Below are positions 1 to 5,248 of a stretch of 7,702 nucleotides of DNA, in pieces. The stretch comes from DALYDP01 sp964348685 (lineage in GTDB: Bacteria; Patescibacteriota; Gracilibacteria; Peribacterales; Peribacteraceae): assembly GCA_964348685.1 (NCBI GenBank), contig CAYGDM010000051.1, forward strand, positions 1 through 7,702, given 5' to 3'. The notes below the pieces were generated by a model. It made no database searches. It was not told where the DNA came from and worked only from the letters and a program-made list of their open reading frames with translations. Made by a program: the position numbers and the translations under genes. Position 1 is the first letter of the stretch. Each line of letters begins with the position of its first letter.

Positions 1-803
1 AAGTCTACCATCACTTCCTGAAACCCGAGAGCCTGCTCATCGTCGTGTCGCAATCGGGCGAGACGGCCGACGTGCTGGAGGCGATGACCGTCGCGAAGAG
101 CAAAGGCTCGAAAGTGCTCGCGATCGTGAACGTGCGCGGATCGTCGATCGACCGCATGGCCGATTATACGCTGCTGATCAACGCGGGGCCCGAACGCGCC
201 GTGGCATCCACGAAAGCGTTCACCGGCCAGCTCGCGGTGTTGCTACTCGTGGCGCATGCCCTCGCCGGAAAACTGCAGCGGGGCAAGCAGCTCCTCCTCG
301 AAACGTCCGCACAGATCAACGACATGCTGAACCCGCGCTACGTGGAACGCATCGGCGCGCTCGCGGAGAAGATCAACGCCGACGAAGACATGTACATCAT
401 CGGGAAGTCGTGGAATTACCCGCTGGCGCTCGAGAGCGCGATCAAGATCCAGGAAGTGAGCTACATCCACGCGGAAGGATTCGCGGGAGGGGAGTTGAAG
501 CACGGACCGATCGCGCTGATCGACAAGGGCACGCCGTGCATCGTGCTGGCGGGCAACGACGAAACGCTGCCCGACATCCTCAGCAACGCGGTGCAGCTCA
601 AGGCGCGCGGCGCGATGGTCGTCGGCATCGCACCGGACAAAAACGAAATCTTCGACGAATGGATCCGCGTGCCCGACGCCGGCCCCGCGCAGCCGATCGT
701 GAACGTCATCCCGATCCAGGTGCTCGCGTACTTCCTTGCGGTGCAACGAGGCAAAGATCCAGATATGCCGCGAAATCTTGCGAAATCAGTTACTGTTAAA
801 TAA
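1..803 (+). CDS. glmS: Glutamine--fructose-6-phosphate aminotransferase (isomerizing), C-terminal part
   Basis: This is the 3' end of glmS; the first complete codon is at position 3 and about 266 residues are present. GlmS makes glucosamine-6-phosphate from fructose-6-phosphate and glutamine in the cytoplasm, the entry step to UDP-GlcNAc for peptidoglycan. The missing upstream part would hold the N-terminal glutaminase domain and the start of the first SIS domain. Visible are the sugar-phosphate-binding SQSGET motif of SIS domain 1, the STKAF motif, and SIS domain 2 with SYIHAEGFAGGELKHGP, which carries isomerase active-site residues. The C-terminal tail PRNLAKSVTVK is the family hallmark; its Lys in LAKSV corresponds to E. 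coli Lys603. The gene ends at TAA (801-803), exactly where it should, so it is intact at this end. The next ORF starts at the following base. Any upstream control, such as a glmS ribozyme, lies outside the window. Confidence 0.97.
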   Translation, partial: VYHHFLKPESLLIVVSQSGETADVLEAMTVAKSKGSKVLAIVNVRGSSIDRMADYTLLINAGPERAVASTKAFTGQLAVLLLVAHALAGKLQRGKQLLLETSAQINDMLNPRYVERIGALAEKINADEDMYIIGKSWNYPLALESAIKIQEVSYIHAEGFAGGELKHGPIALIDKGTPCIVLAGNDETLPDILSNAVQLKARGAMVVGIAPDKNEIFDEWIRVPDAGPAQPIVNVIPIQVLAYFLAVQRGKDPDMPRNLAKSVTVK

Positions 804-1151
804 ATGAAGCGCTTTGGGATTGATCACCAAGGGCTGGCAATCGCGCGCATGATCATGAGCGATACGCTGAAGGTTCAGAATGAATACGCGAAAATGCGCG
901 CTCGCTATAAAATCGCATGTGCGGAGATCGGAGAACCACCGTTGCGCGATCATCACAAAGATGCAGGACACTGGGCGCAACAACGCGCGGTCGAGGCGTC
1001 GATGGGAGTCGGCGGGCACAGAAGCGACGTCCGAGTCGTGTTCGAACATCAAGAACTATGGGGCATCTCGAACACGGAGGAACTCGTGAAAAGAATCAAA
1101 GGAGTTTTGACGGGGATAGATGAAGAGGTGGAGAACGCGAGGTATGAATGA
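804..1151 (+). CDS. Hypothetical protein abutting glmS
   Basis: This 115-codon ORF begins with ATG immediately after the glmS stop (TAAATG) and ends in TGA. I do not recognise the protein. It is soluble and charged, with no signal peptide or membrane segment. The N-terminal half is Arg/Lys rich, the centre is His rich (DHHKDAGHW, residues about 49-57), and the last 25 residues (ELVKRIKGVLTGIDEEVENA) look like an amphipathic helix. No Shine-Dalgarno is visible, so translation could be coupled to glmS termination. Internal in-frame ATGs at 849 and 855 are alternative starts. Base composition is less GC-rich than glmS. The helix-like C-terminus and abutting start favour a real gene, but a chance ORF downstream of glmS is possible; the opposite-strand ORF over the same bases looks like a shadow. 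Confidence 0.55.
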   Translation: MKRFGIDHQGLAIARMIMSDTLKVQNEYAKMRARYKIACAEIGEPPLRDHHKDAGHWAQQRAVEASMGVGGHRSDVRVVFEHQELWGISNTEELVKRIKGVLTGIDEEVENARYE

Positions 1152-1173
1152 GCGCGTCGTGCAACCGCTGTAT

Positions 1174-1202
1174 TTGCTAAAATACATATTTTGTTGTATA
1201 AT
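1174..1202 (+). promoter_or_regulatory. Sigma70-like promoter for the small membrane protein gene
   Basis: A TTGCTA -35 box (1174-1179) and a perfect TATAAT -10 box (1197-1202) are separated by 17 bases in an AT-rich patch between GC-rich genes. Predicted transcription start is about 1209, giving a leader of about 54 nt before the ATG at 1263. Confidence 0.75.
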
Positions 1203-1208
1203 ATTCAC

Positions 1209-1229
1209 GGTGCCGGATTTCCCGGTACC
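1209..1229 (+). promoter_or_regulatory. Hairpin at the predicted mRNA 5' end
   Basis: GGTGCCGG (1209-1216) can pair with CCGGTACC (1222-1229) across the loop ATTTC, forming an 8-bp stem with one G-U pair in RNA. It starts at the base predicted to be +1 of the 1174-1202 promoter. No T-run follows, so it is not a terminator. A 5' stabilising stem or a protein-binding leader element is possible; this is inference. Confidence 0.45.
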
Positions 1230-1262
1230 AATCGCACATTCATTCCAAGGGTTGGTGTCAGC

Positions 1263-1517
1263 ATGTTCGAGAAAGCATTTTGGTATTTTTTCGGGGGCTT
1301 CGCTGGGTTCGTATTCATCATGGCGATCTTCGCCTGGGTGCATCACTACCACTACGAGGTAACCGGAAACCCCATCCTCCAAGGCGCCGTCATCTTCGGC
1401 GGAGCCGGGATCGTGTCGATCCTCGGATTCGCCTTCGGAGGGCGCTTCGGAATCACCACCACCGCGGGAGCGTTCCTGTTCCCGCTGGGTGCGTACCTTG
1501 TCTCGCTCATGTATTGA
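1263..1517 (+). CDS. Small three-helix integral membrane protein, unknown function
   Basis: The product is 84 aa from ATG 1263 to TGA 1515-1517. Three hydrophobic segments are visible: residues about 5-25 (WYFFGGFAGFVFIMAIFAWV), 39-58 (a Gly-rich ILQGAVIFGGAGIVSILGFA) and 64-83 (ITTTAGAFLFPLGAYLVSLM). A short polar HHYHYEVTGN loop separates the first two. The small Gly/Ala-rich helices suggest tight packing or oligomerisation. The family is not recognised; a holin-like or small accessory membrane protein would fit the size, but nothing shows either. An in-frame extension to a TTG at 1191 was rejected because it would translate through the TATAAT promoter box. The only Shine-Dalgarno-like run is AAGGG at 1247-1251, rather far from the ATG. 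The gene is a single transcription unit with its own promoter and a strong terminator. Confidence 0.8.
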   Translation: MFEKAFWYFFGGFAGFVFIMAIFAWVHHYHYEVTGNPILQGAVIFGGAGIVSILGFAFGGRFGITTTAGAFLFPLGAYLVSLMY

Positions 1518-1544
1518 TCCATCCCCGGAACAAGAATGAGCAGG

Positions 1545-1578
1545 ACCCCGGCGCGTTCATCGCGACGGGGTTTCTTTT
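1545..1578 (+). terminator. Rho-independent terminator of the small membrane protein gene
   Basis: ACCCCG (1545-1550) pairs with CGGGGT (1566-1571), and the inner CGCG (1552-1555) pairs with CGCG (1561-1564) around a TTCAT loop, with one G/A mismatch between the two stems. TTTCTTTT (1571-1578) follows. It lies 27 bases after the stop codon and 2 bases before the 31-bp repeat, so before any insertion it would have been the convergent boundary with the PBP gene. Confidence 0.88.
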
Positions 1579-1580
1579 GC

Positions 1581-1611
1581 TACCGCTGATTCGGCGGGAT
1601 GCCGTAGTACT
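1581..1611. repeat. 31-bp direct repeat, left copy (displaced PBP 3' end)
   Basis: This copy is identical over 31 bases to 2656-2686, and the match breaks at both flanking bases (C/T upstream, A/T downstream). Read on the minus strand it encodes YYGIPPNQR, the exact C-terminus of the PBP, followed by an in-frame TAG (1580-1582). The intact PBP gene ends in TAA instead. It is therefore a remnant of a PBP gene end located 1,075 bp from the functional end. Function as an attachment-site half is inferred. Confidence 0.93.
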
Positions 1612-1627
1612 AGCCATGCGCTAGTTA

Positions 1628-1656
1628 TGGACATTTTTATAATATAGTTGTTTAAT
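1628..1656 (+). promoter_or_regulatory. Sigma70-like promoter of the inserted gene
   Basis: TGGACA (1628-1633, one mismatch to TTGACA) and TTTAAT (1651-1656, one mismatch to TATAAT) are separated by 17 bases. A TATAAT also occurs at 1638-1643 but lacks a matching -35 box. Both lie inside the inserted segment, so the passenger gene carries its own promoter. The predicted start near 1663 gives a leader of about 100 nt. Confidence 0.65.
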
Positions 1657-1680
1657 ATCCACATCTTTCACAGCATTTTG

Positions 1681-1731
1681 CTCTTCATCCATCTGCCTTT
1701 CCCATGCGGGGAAGTCAGGTGTCGTGAAGAG
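1681..1731 (+). promoter_or_regulatory. Structured 5' leader of the inserted gene
   Basis: CTTTCCC (1697-1703) can pair with GGGGAAG (1708-1714) over an ATGC tetraloop (one G-U pair). Around it, CTCTTC (1681-1686) is complementary to GAAGAG (1726-1731), giving a nested two-stem fold. It ends 20 bases before the Shine-Dalgarno. No known riboswitch class is recognised. Confidence 0.35.
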
Positions 1732-1751
1732 GTGGTTCGTATATTTTTTAC

Positions 1752-1758
1752 AGGAGGT
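1752..1758 (+). promoter_or_regulatory. Canonical Shine-Dalgarno of the inserted gene
   Basis: AGGAGGT lies 6 bases before ATG 1765. It fixes the start at 1765 rather than at the upstream in-frame TTG (1648), and it is the only full-strength ribosome binding site in the window. Confidence 0.85.
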
Positions 1759-1764
1759 CGTTCG

Positions 1765-2589
1765 ATGTACGTGAAATTGGTCATGTGCGTGTCGCTTCTC
1801 GTATCGTTTCATTCACAATCTTTTTCACAGGAAGAAGGAGAAAAGACACAGCCGTCCGCCAAAGCCGTGTTCGGTGCCGTCAGGGTCACCCACTATTACC
1901 TGCATGAGTACGTGGGCCGGGGGCACTATACGTTCACGGACGAGGAGGGGGAGAGGTTCAAGGAACTCGAGGAACGGATGGAGAGGGTTTCGAGACAAAC
2001 GGAGAAAGGAAAAGGCTTCACCGAAGACACCGACAGTGCGATTCGCGAGTTACACAAAGATTTCCTGACTTTCTTGAAGGAAGTTATTAAGAATATCCCC
2101 CTCGAATCGTTCCTCCCGCGGGAGGACGGCTACGCGGACGTCTCTCCCGAAGAATGGCTTCAACAAAAAAACGGCTACCCGGATGGAACGTTCCGCGGTG
2201 ACTATGGGCCGAGCCGCGGTTATTCAGATCTAACCGCGAAGTTCGAAAAGGAGAACCTGCAGAGAAAGCTTGAGGAAAAAGATTGGGAAATCACGGCATA
2301 TAAGCGTGTTCTCTCACGGCAGTGGTGGGTGAATCTATTCGGTATCGTGCTCTCGGTCGCCATACTGATCATCTCGTTCGTTATTTACTGGAAAAGCGGC
2401 GACGTCATCCAGGAAATGGGGAAAGAGCGTACGCAAAGTTGGACTTCCGAAGACTATCGACGGACGTTTGCAAAGAATGCGTACTTTGCCGTCATGATCA
2501 CCGCGTGCGTCTTTGCCTTCGTCGCTACCGGCGTCTTCTTATTATTCTGCGTTTTCGGGATCCTCGATGTGTCTCAACGTGTCGAGTAG
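1765..2589 (+). CDS. Secreted-domain, two-helix membrane-anchored protein of unknown function
   Basis: The product is 274 aa, with its start set by the Shine-Dalgarno at 1752-1758. Residues 1-22 form a signal peptide (LVMCVSLLVSFHSQSFSQ). An exported, highly charged region of about 170 residues follows, rich in Glu/Lys/Arg, with an aromatic/Gly/Pro patch about 130-160 (DGYADVSPEEWLQQKNGYPD). Residues about 162-190 (LTAKFEKENLQRKLEEKDWE) look like a short coiled coil leading straight into a first TM helix (about 194-214, NLFGIVLSVAILIISFVIYW). A loop of about 30 residues then precedes a second TM helix (about 246-268) near the C-terminus. The topology would place the coiled-coil domain outside and the inter-helix loop in the cytoplasm. 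I do not recognise the family. It is the only gene between the 31-bp repeats and is followed by its own terminator. Codon and base composition look less GC-rich than the flanking genes. Confidence 0.8.
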   Translation: MYVKLVMCVSLLVSFHSQSFSQEEGEKTQPSAKAVFGAVRVTHYYLHEYVGRGHYTFTDEEGERFKELEERMERVSRQTEKGKGFTEDTDSAIRELHKDFLTFLKEVIKNIPLESFLPREDGYADVSPEEWLQQKNGYPDGTFRGDYGPSRGYSDLTAKFEKENLQRKLEEKDWEITAYKRVLSRQWWVNLFGIVLSVAILIISFVIYWKSGDVIQEMGKERTQSWTSEDYRRTFAKNAYFAVMITACVFAFVATGVFLLFCVFGILDVSQRVE

Positions 2590-2613
2590 GAAACGGACCA
2601 CTCTCACAACAAC

Positions 2614-2646
2614 ATCGTCGGCTCCCTAGGGCGCCGACGATTTCTT
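2614..2646 (+). terminator. Terminator between the inserted gene and the convergent PBP gene
   Basis: ATCGTCGGC (2614-2622) pairs perfectly with GCCGACGAT (2633-2641) around a 10-base loop, and TTTCTT (2641-2646) follows. It serves the plus-strand gene ending at 2589. On the minus strand the stem is followed only by GTTGTTGTG, so termination of the PBP transcript here would be weaker. Confidence 0.85.
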
Positions 2647-2654
2647 GTGCGCGT

Positions 2655-5201
2655 TTACCGCTGATTCGGCGGGATGCCGTAGTACTTGAAGAGGAACGCC
2701 GACATCTCTTTGAAGAGCGGAGCCGCCGCGGTGGCGCCGTGCACCGAGCCCTTCGGTCGGTCGAGCTTCACGAGGATGATGAACCGCGAGTTCGGCGAGG
2801 GGTCATACCCGACGTACGACGCCACGGTGGAGCCCGTACCGGTTTCGTAGCGGCCGCCCGGACCGGCGATCTGCGACGTACCCGTTTTGCCCGCCACGAT
2901 GTACCCAGCTGGTTTACCAGCGACTGCGAAGCCCTTCGTGGCCGAGCTGACCATCATTGCCGTGAGCGTCTCCGCGGTCTGCGGCGTGATGACCTGGTCG
3001 ATCACGGTCGTCTCGGTGTAGACGACGCTGCCGTCCGGATGCACAACGCGGTCGACGATCGTGGGACGTATCAACTTGCCGCCGTTTGCAAGCGCGGCCG
3101 ACGCGACGACCATCTGCAACGGCGTGGCCGACACACCTTGGCCGAACGACGACGTAGCGAGCAACGCGTCACTCCACTCGCGCCAGGGGTGCACTTCACC
3201 GGGGAGTTCGTCTTCCAGTTCGATGCCCGTGATACGGCCGAAGCCGAAACGATCGAGCATGCGTGCAAAAAGCTTCGCGCCGAGCTTGCCTGAAATATGC
3301 GTCATGCACGTGTTGATCGAATATTCGAGGCAATTCGTCATGTTCACGAGGCCGTAGAAATTTCGGTCGTTGTTGTAGATTTCGCGACCGTCCTGGAGCT
3401 GCACAGGCTCCAAGTCGAGGTAGGTATCACTCGGAACGATTTCGCCCTGGTCGATCGCGATCGCCATCGTGATCGGCTTCATGACCGAGCCCGGCTCGTA
3501 GATTTCCTGCGTCGTGCGGTTGAGGTACGCGCCGACGCCGATGTTGTTTTTGAACTTGAGCCACGTGCCGCTGAGCGCCGTCGGAAAGAGTTCGTGGCGG
3601 AAGTGCTCGCCGACATAGAGGTAGTAGCGCGCGAGGTCGTGCAAGTCATACCGCGTCTCGAGCTCCGTCAGGCTGCCTTGGATCTCTTGCGAGAGCGTCG
3701 TGCGGCCGGACGCGGTGAACACGTTGCGAATGTAATCGCGCACGATGCGGACGTTCGTCGAAGGTTCGTAGACTTCGACGACGATTTCCTGCTCCTTTTC
3801 GAGCGTCAGCTGGATCGGCTCTTGTTCGTAGACGCCCGCGTACTCGCCGCGGTCGAAAAGGGGAGCATTGGCCATCGAGATCACGCGACCCGTCATCGGG
3901 TCGAGCACGATGATCTGCGCGCTTTCGGCGTTGTAGCGATCGATGCCTGTCTGCGCGATGCGCTCGGCTTCTTTCTGCACGAACGGGTCAATCGTGAGGA
4001 CGATCGTATCGCCGTCCTTCGGGTCGACGATCGTCTGGTCGGCCGTGAGGATCTGCCCGCCGGTCGGCACTTTCACCGTGCTGATCTTTCCCTCGCGGCC
4101 GCGCAGTTGCGCGTCGTACGTGCGTTCGACGCCGTACTGTGCCTCTTGGCTCACGTTGAGGAACCCGACGACGTGCGAAGCGATCGTGGGGTCGGGGTAA
4201 AAACGCCAGTGTTCTGAAATGAGAGCGATGCCACCAAGCGGATCAAAAATACGCTCGGCCTCGGCGGGCGACGCGGATTCGGATCGCTTCTCGTTGGTCG
4301 CTTTGAGCGAATCGAGTTTACGCTGCTTGATCTGCAACGAAAGTTCGGGCGTGAGCCGGCGCATGACGGCGACGTAACGAAGAGGACGACTTTTCAGAAT
4401 CGCGCGAAGCCGCTCGGGGTCGTCGTTGAGCGCGGTGGAAATTTGCTTCAGGATGGAAGACAAACGCGTCTGATCGAGCTCTTCCGGGTTCGCCCAAATC
4501 AGGCCCGATTCATCGTTCACCGTCACGCCGGGAATACGCAGATCGGCGACGGCTTTCAATTCGGGCTTCGTGGCACCGTATTTCACGGGGGCGAAGACGA
4601 CGCGCTTCTCCGAGACCCTACGCTCGATGTCGCGCGCGAAAAGCCTGCGCGCTTCGGTGAGATCGATATTCACGGGCGGAGGCGCCGCGTCACCCAAGTC
4701 GGTCGGAAGCAATTCGAAGAGGGGACCGGCCGACACCTGCTTCAGAGTTCCGAGCGGATCGTAGGCGGGTTTATACGGCGACTCGGGAAACGAAATAAGC
4801 TCGCGCGGGCACTCGGGACCGCCGCCGGAACATTCTTCATGGGTGCGGGGCGTCAGCAAAATGTCGGCGAGGGTCTCGGCAACGAGGGTCGGGTTACTCG
4901 TGCTGACGGGATCGACGTACACGAGGTCGAGCGTCGTGTTCGTAGCGAGGATCGAGGTCTCGTTGGTCTTGCTATTGAGGGCGCGGATCTCGCCGCGCTG
5001 GGCCGGCAACGTCACGCCGCCGTAGTGCTGCTCTTGGGCGGCTTCCGCATACGCCGTCCGCTTGATGACCTGGAGCTCTAACAGGCGTGAGACGATGAGC
5101 AATCCGAACACGAGAAAGAACCCGTGCACGAAGACCATTCTCTGCAGCAGCAAGCGCTTTTTTTGAGTTTCGCTCTGCTGGTAGAACCGGGTCATCAACA
5201 T
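2655..5201 (-). CDS. Class B penicillin-binding protein (peptidoglycan D,D-transpeptidase, FtsI/PBP2 type)
   Basis: The product is an 848-aa membrane-anchored transpeptidase that cross-links peptidoglycan outside the membrane. It has a short cytoplasmic N-terminus, one TM helix (about 23-41, FVHGFFLVFGLLIVSRLLEL), then the PBP dimerisation region with RGEI (69-72). The transpeptidase domain has SVMK (572-575, nucleophile Ser in YEPGSVMKP), SIN (628-630) and KTG (772-774, AGKTGTSQ). All three catalytic motifs are intact. It is larger than typical FtsI: extra sequence lies in the N-terminal module (about 115-320), and about 100 residues (454-560) sit between SMANAPLFD and the SxxK motif, where relatives have a short linker. 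Cys pairs occur at 124/131 and 624/632, the latter flanking SIN. Start: ATG 5201 is chosen because a TGCTATCGT element lies just upstream; GTG 5219 (6 residues longer) and ATG 5195 are alternatives. FtsI versus MrdA cannot be settled from this window. It is divergent to the ATPase gene. Confidence 0.95.
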   Translation of the reverse strand: MLMTRFYQQSETQKKRLLLQRMVFVHGFFLVFGLLIVSRLLELQVIKRTAYAEAAQEQHYGGVTLPAQRGEIRALNSKTNETSILATNTTLDLVYVDPVSTSNPTLVAETLADILLTPRTHEECSGGGPECPRELISFPESPYKPAYDPLGTLKQVSAGPLFELLPTDLGDAAPPPVNIDLTEARRLFARDIERRVSEKRVVFAPVKYGATKPELKAVADLRIPGVTVNDESGLIWANPEELDQTRLSSILKQISTALNDDPERLRAILKSRPLRYVAVMRRLTPELSLQIKQRKLDSLKATNEKRSESASPAEAERIFDPLGGIALISEHWRFYPDPTIASHVVGFLNVSQEAQYGVERTYDAQLRGREGKISTVKVPTGGQILTADQTIVDPKDGDTIVLTIDPFVQKEAERIAQTGIDRYNAESAQIIVLDPMTGRVISMANAPLFDRGEYAGVYEQEPIQLTLEKEQEIVVEVYEPSTNVRIVRDYIRNVFTASGRTTLSQEIQGSLTELETRYDLHDLARYYLYVGEHFRHELFPTALSGTWLKFKNNIGVGAYLNRTTQEIYEPGSVMKPITMAIAIDQGEIVPSDTYLDLEPVQLQDGREIYNNDRNFYGLVNMTNCLEYSINTCMTHISGKLGAKLFARMLDRFGFGRITGIELEDELPGEVHPWREWSDALLATSSFGQGVSATPLQMVVASAALANGGKLIRPTIVDRVVHPDGSVVYTETTVIDQVITPQTAETLTAMMVSSATKGFAVAGKPAGYIVAGKTGTSQIAGPGGRYETGTGSTVASYVGYDPSPNSRFIILVKLDRPKGSVHGATAAAPLFKEMSAFLFKYYGIPPNQR
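2656..2686. repeat. 31-bp direct repeat, right copy (functional PBP 3' end)
   Basis: This is the second copy of the 1581-1611 repeat. It contains the last 9 codons of the PBP and the first two bases (minus strand) of its stop codon; the following base makes TAA here and TAG in the left copy. Both copies are preceded by a similar T-rich terminator tail (TTTCTTTTGC at 1571, TTTCTTGTGC at 2641), so the homology may once have extended further. Confidence 0.93.
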
Positions 5202-5209
5202 GGGCCACG

Positions 5210-5218
5210 ACGATAGCA
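5210..5218 (-). promoter_or_regulatory. Possible extended -10 for a near-leaderless PBP mRNA
   Basis: On the minus strand TGCTATCGT fits the TGnTATnnT extended -10 pattern and lies 8 bases before ATG 5201. No -35 or Shine-Dalgarno is visible. If real, transcription starts within a base or two of the ATG, and GTG 5219 could not be the start. Confidence 0.35.
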
Positions 5219-5233
5219 CGGAGGCCCCGAATG

Positions 5234-5242
5234 TGATATACT
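5234..5242 (+). promoter_or_regulatory. Extended -10 promoter giving a leaderless ATPase mRNA
   Basis: TGATATACT is a TGn extended -10 with hexamer TATACT (5237-5242). Its last base is 7 positions before the A of ATG 5249, where transcription should begin. No Shine-Dalgarno fits in the gap. A -35 box is not apparent, as is common with extended -10 promoters. Confidence 0.55.
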
Positions 5243-5248
5243 ATGGGG

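Larger units (their letters stand above)
1581..2686. mobile_element. Putative one-gene insertion at the 3' end of the PBP gene
   Basis: A segment of 1,044 bp (1612-2655) is flanked by two perfect 31-bp copies of the PBP gene's last bases. The right copy completes the living gene; the left copy is a displaced tail lying next to the terminator of the preceding gene. The segment carries one promoter, one gene (1765-2589) and one terminator. It is more AT-rich than its surroundings, especially at 1620-1760, and its gene has a canonical Shine-Dalgarno unlike the neighbours. This matches the outcome of site-specific integration into a gene's 3' end, known for tyrosine-recombinase elements. No integrase or transposase is present, and 31 bp is too long for a usual transposon target duplication. 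Alternatives are a partial duplication followed by gene gain, or metagenome misassembly through a short repeat. Confidence 0.5.

Noticed and set aside
848..857. Perfect 10-bp palindrome CATGATCATG
   Set aside because: It lies inside the hypothetical ORF with no second copy or promoter nearby; chance is sufficient.
1581..1611. Xer/dif-type site
   Set aside because: The length is similar to dif, but the bases are PBP codons and show no resemblance to the dif half-sites I know.
1648..1764. N-terminal extension of the orphan gene to an upstream TTG
   Set aside because: The Shine-Dalgarno and signal peptide both mark ATG 1765, and the extension would start within the promoter.
1612..2655. Integron gene cassette
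   Set aside because: Single gene and size fit, but no GTTRRRY/RYYYAAC core sites are seen at the ends, and the 2614-2641 hairpin is an ordinary terminator. The gene also has its own promoter.
2322..3293. A 323-codon plus-strand ORF spanning the insert/PBP junction
   Set aside because: It overlaps the orphan gene in another frame and the PBP antisense, has low-complexity Arg-rich sequence and no initiation signal.
3297..5081. Long plus-strand ORFs (306 and 212 codons) opposite the PBP gene
   Set aside because: Their Arg/Asp/Val-rich composition is typical of the antisense of a GC-rich gene, and the minus strand carries a full PBP with all motifs.
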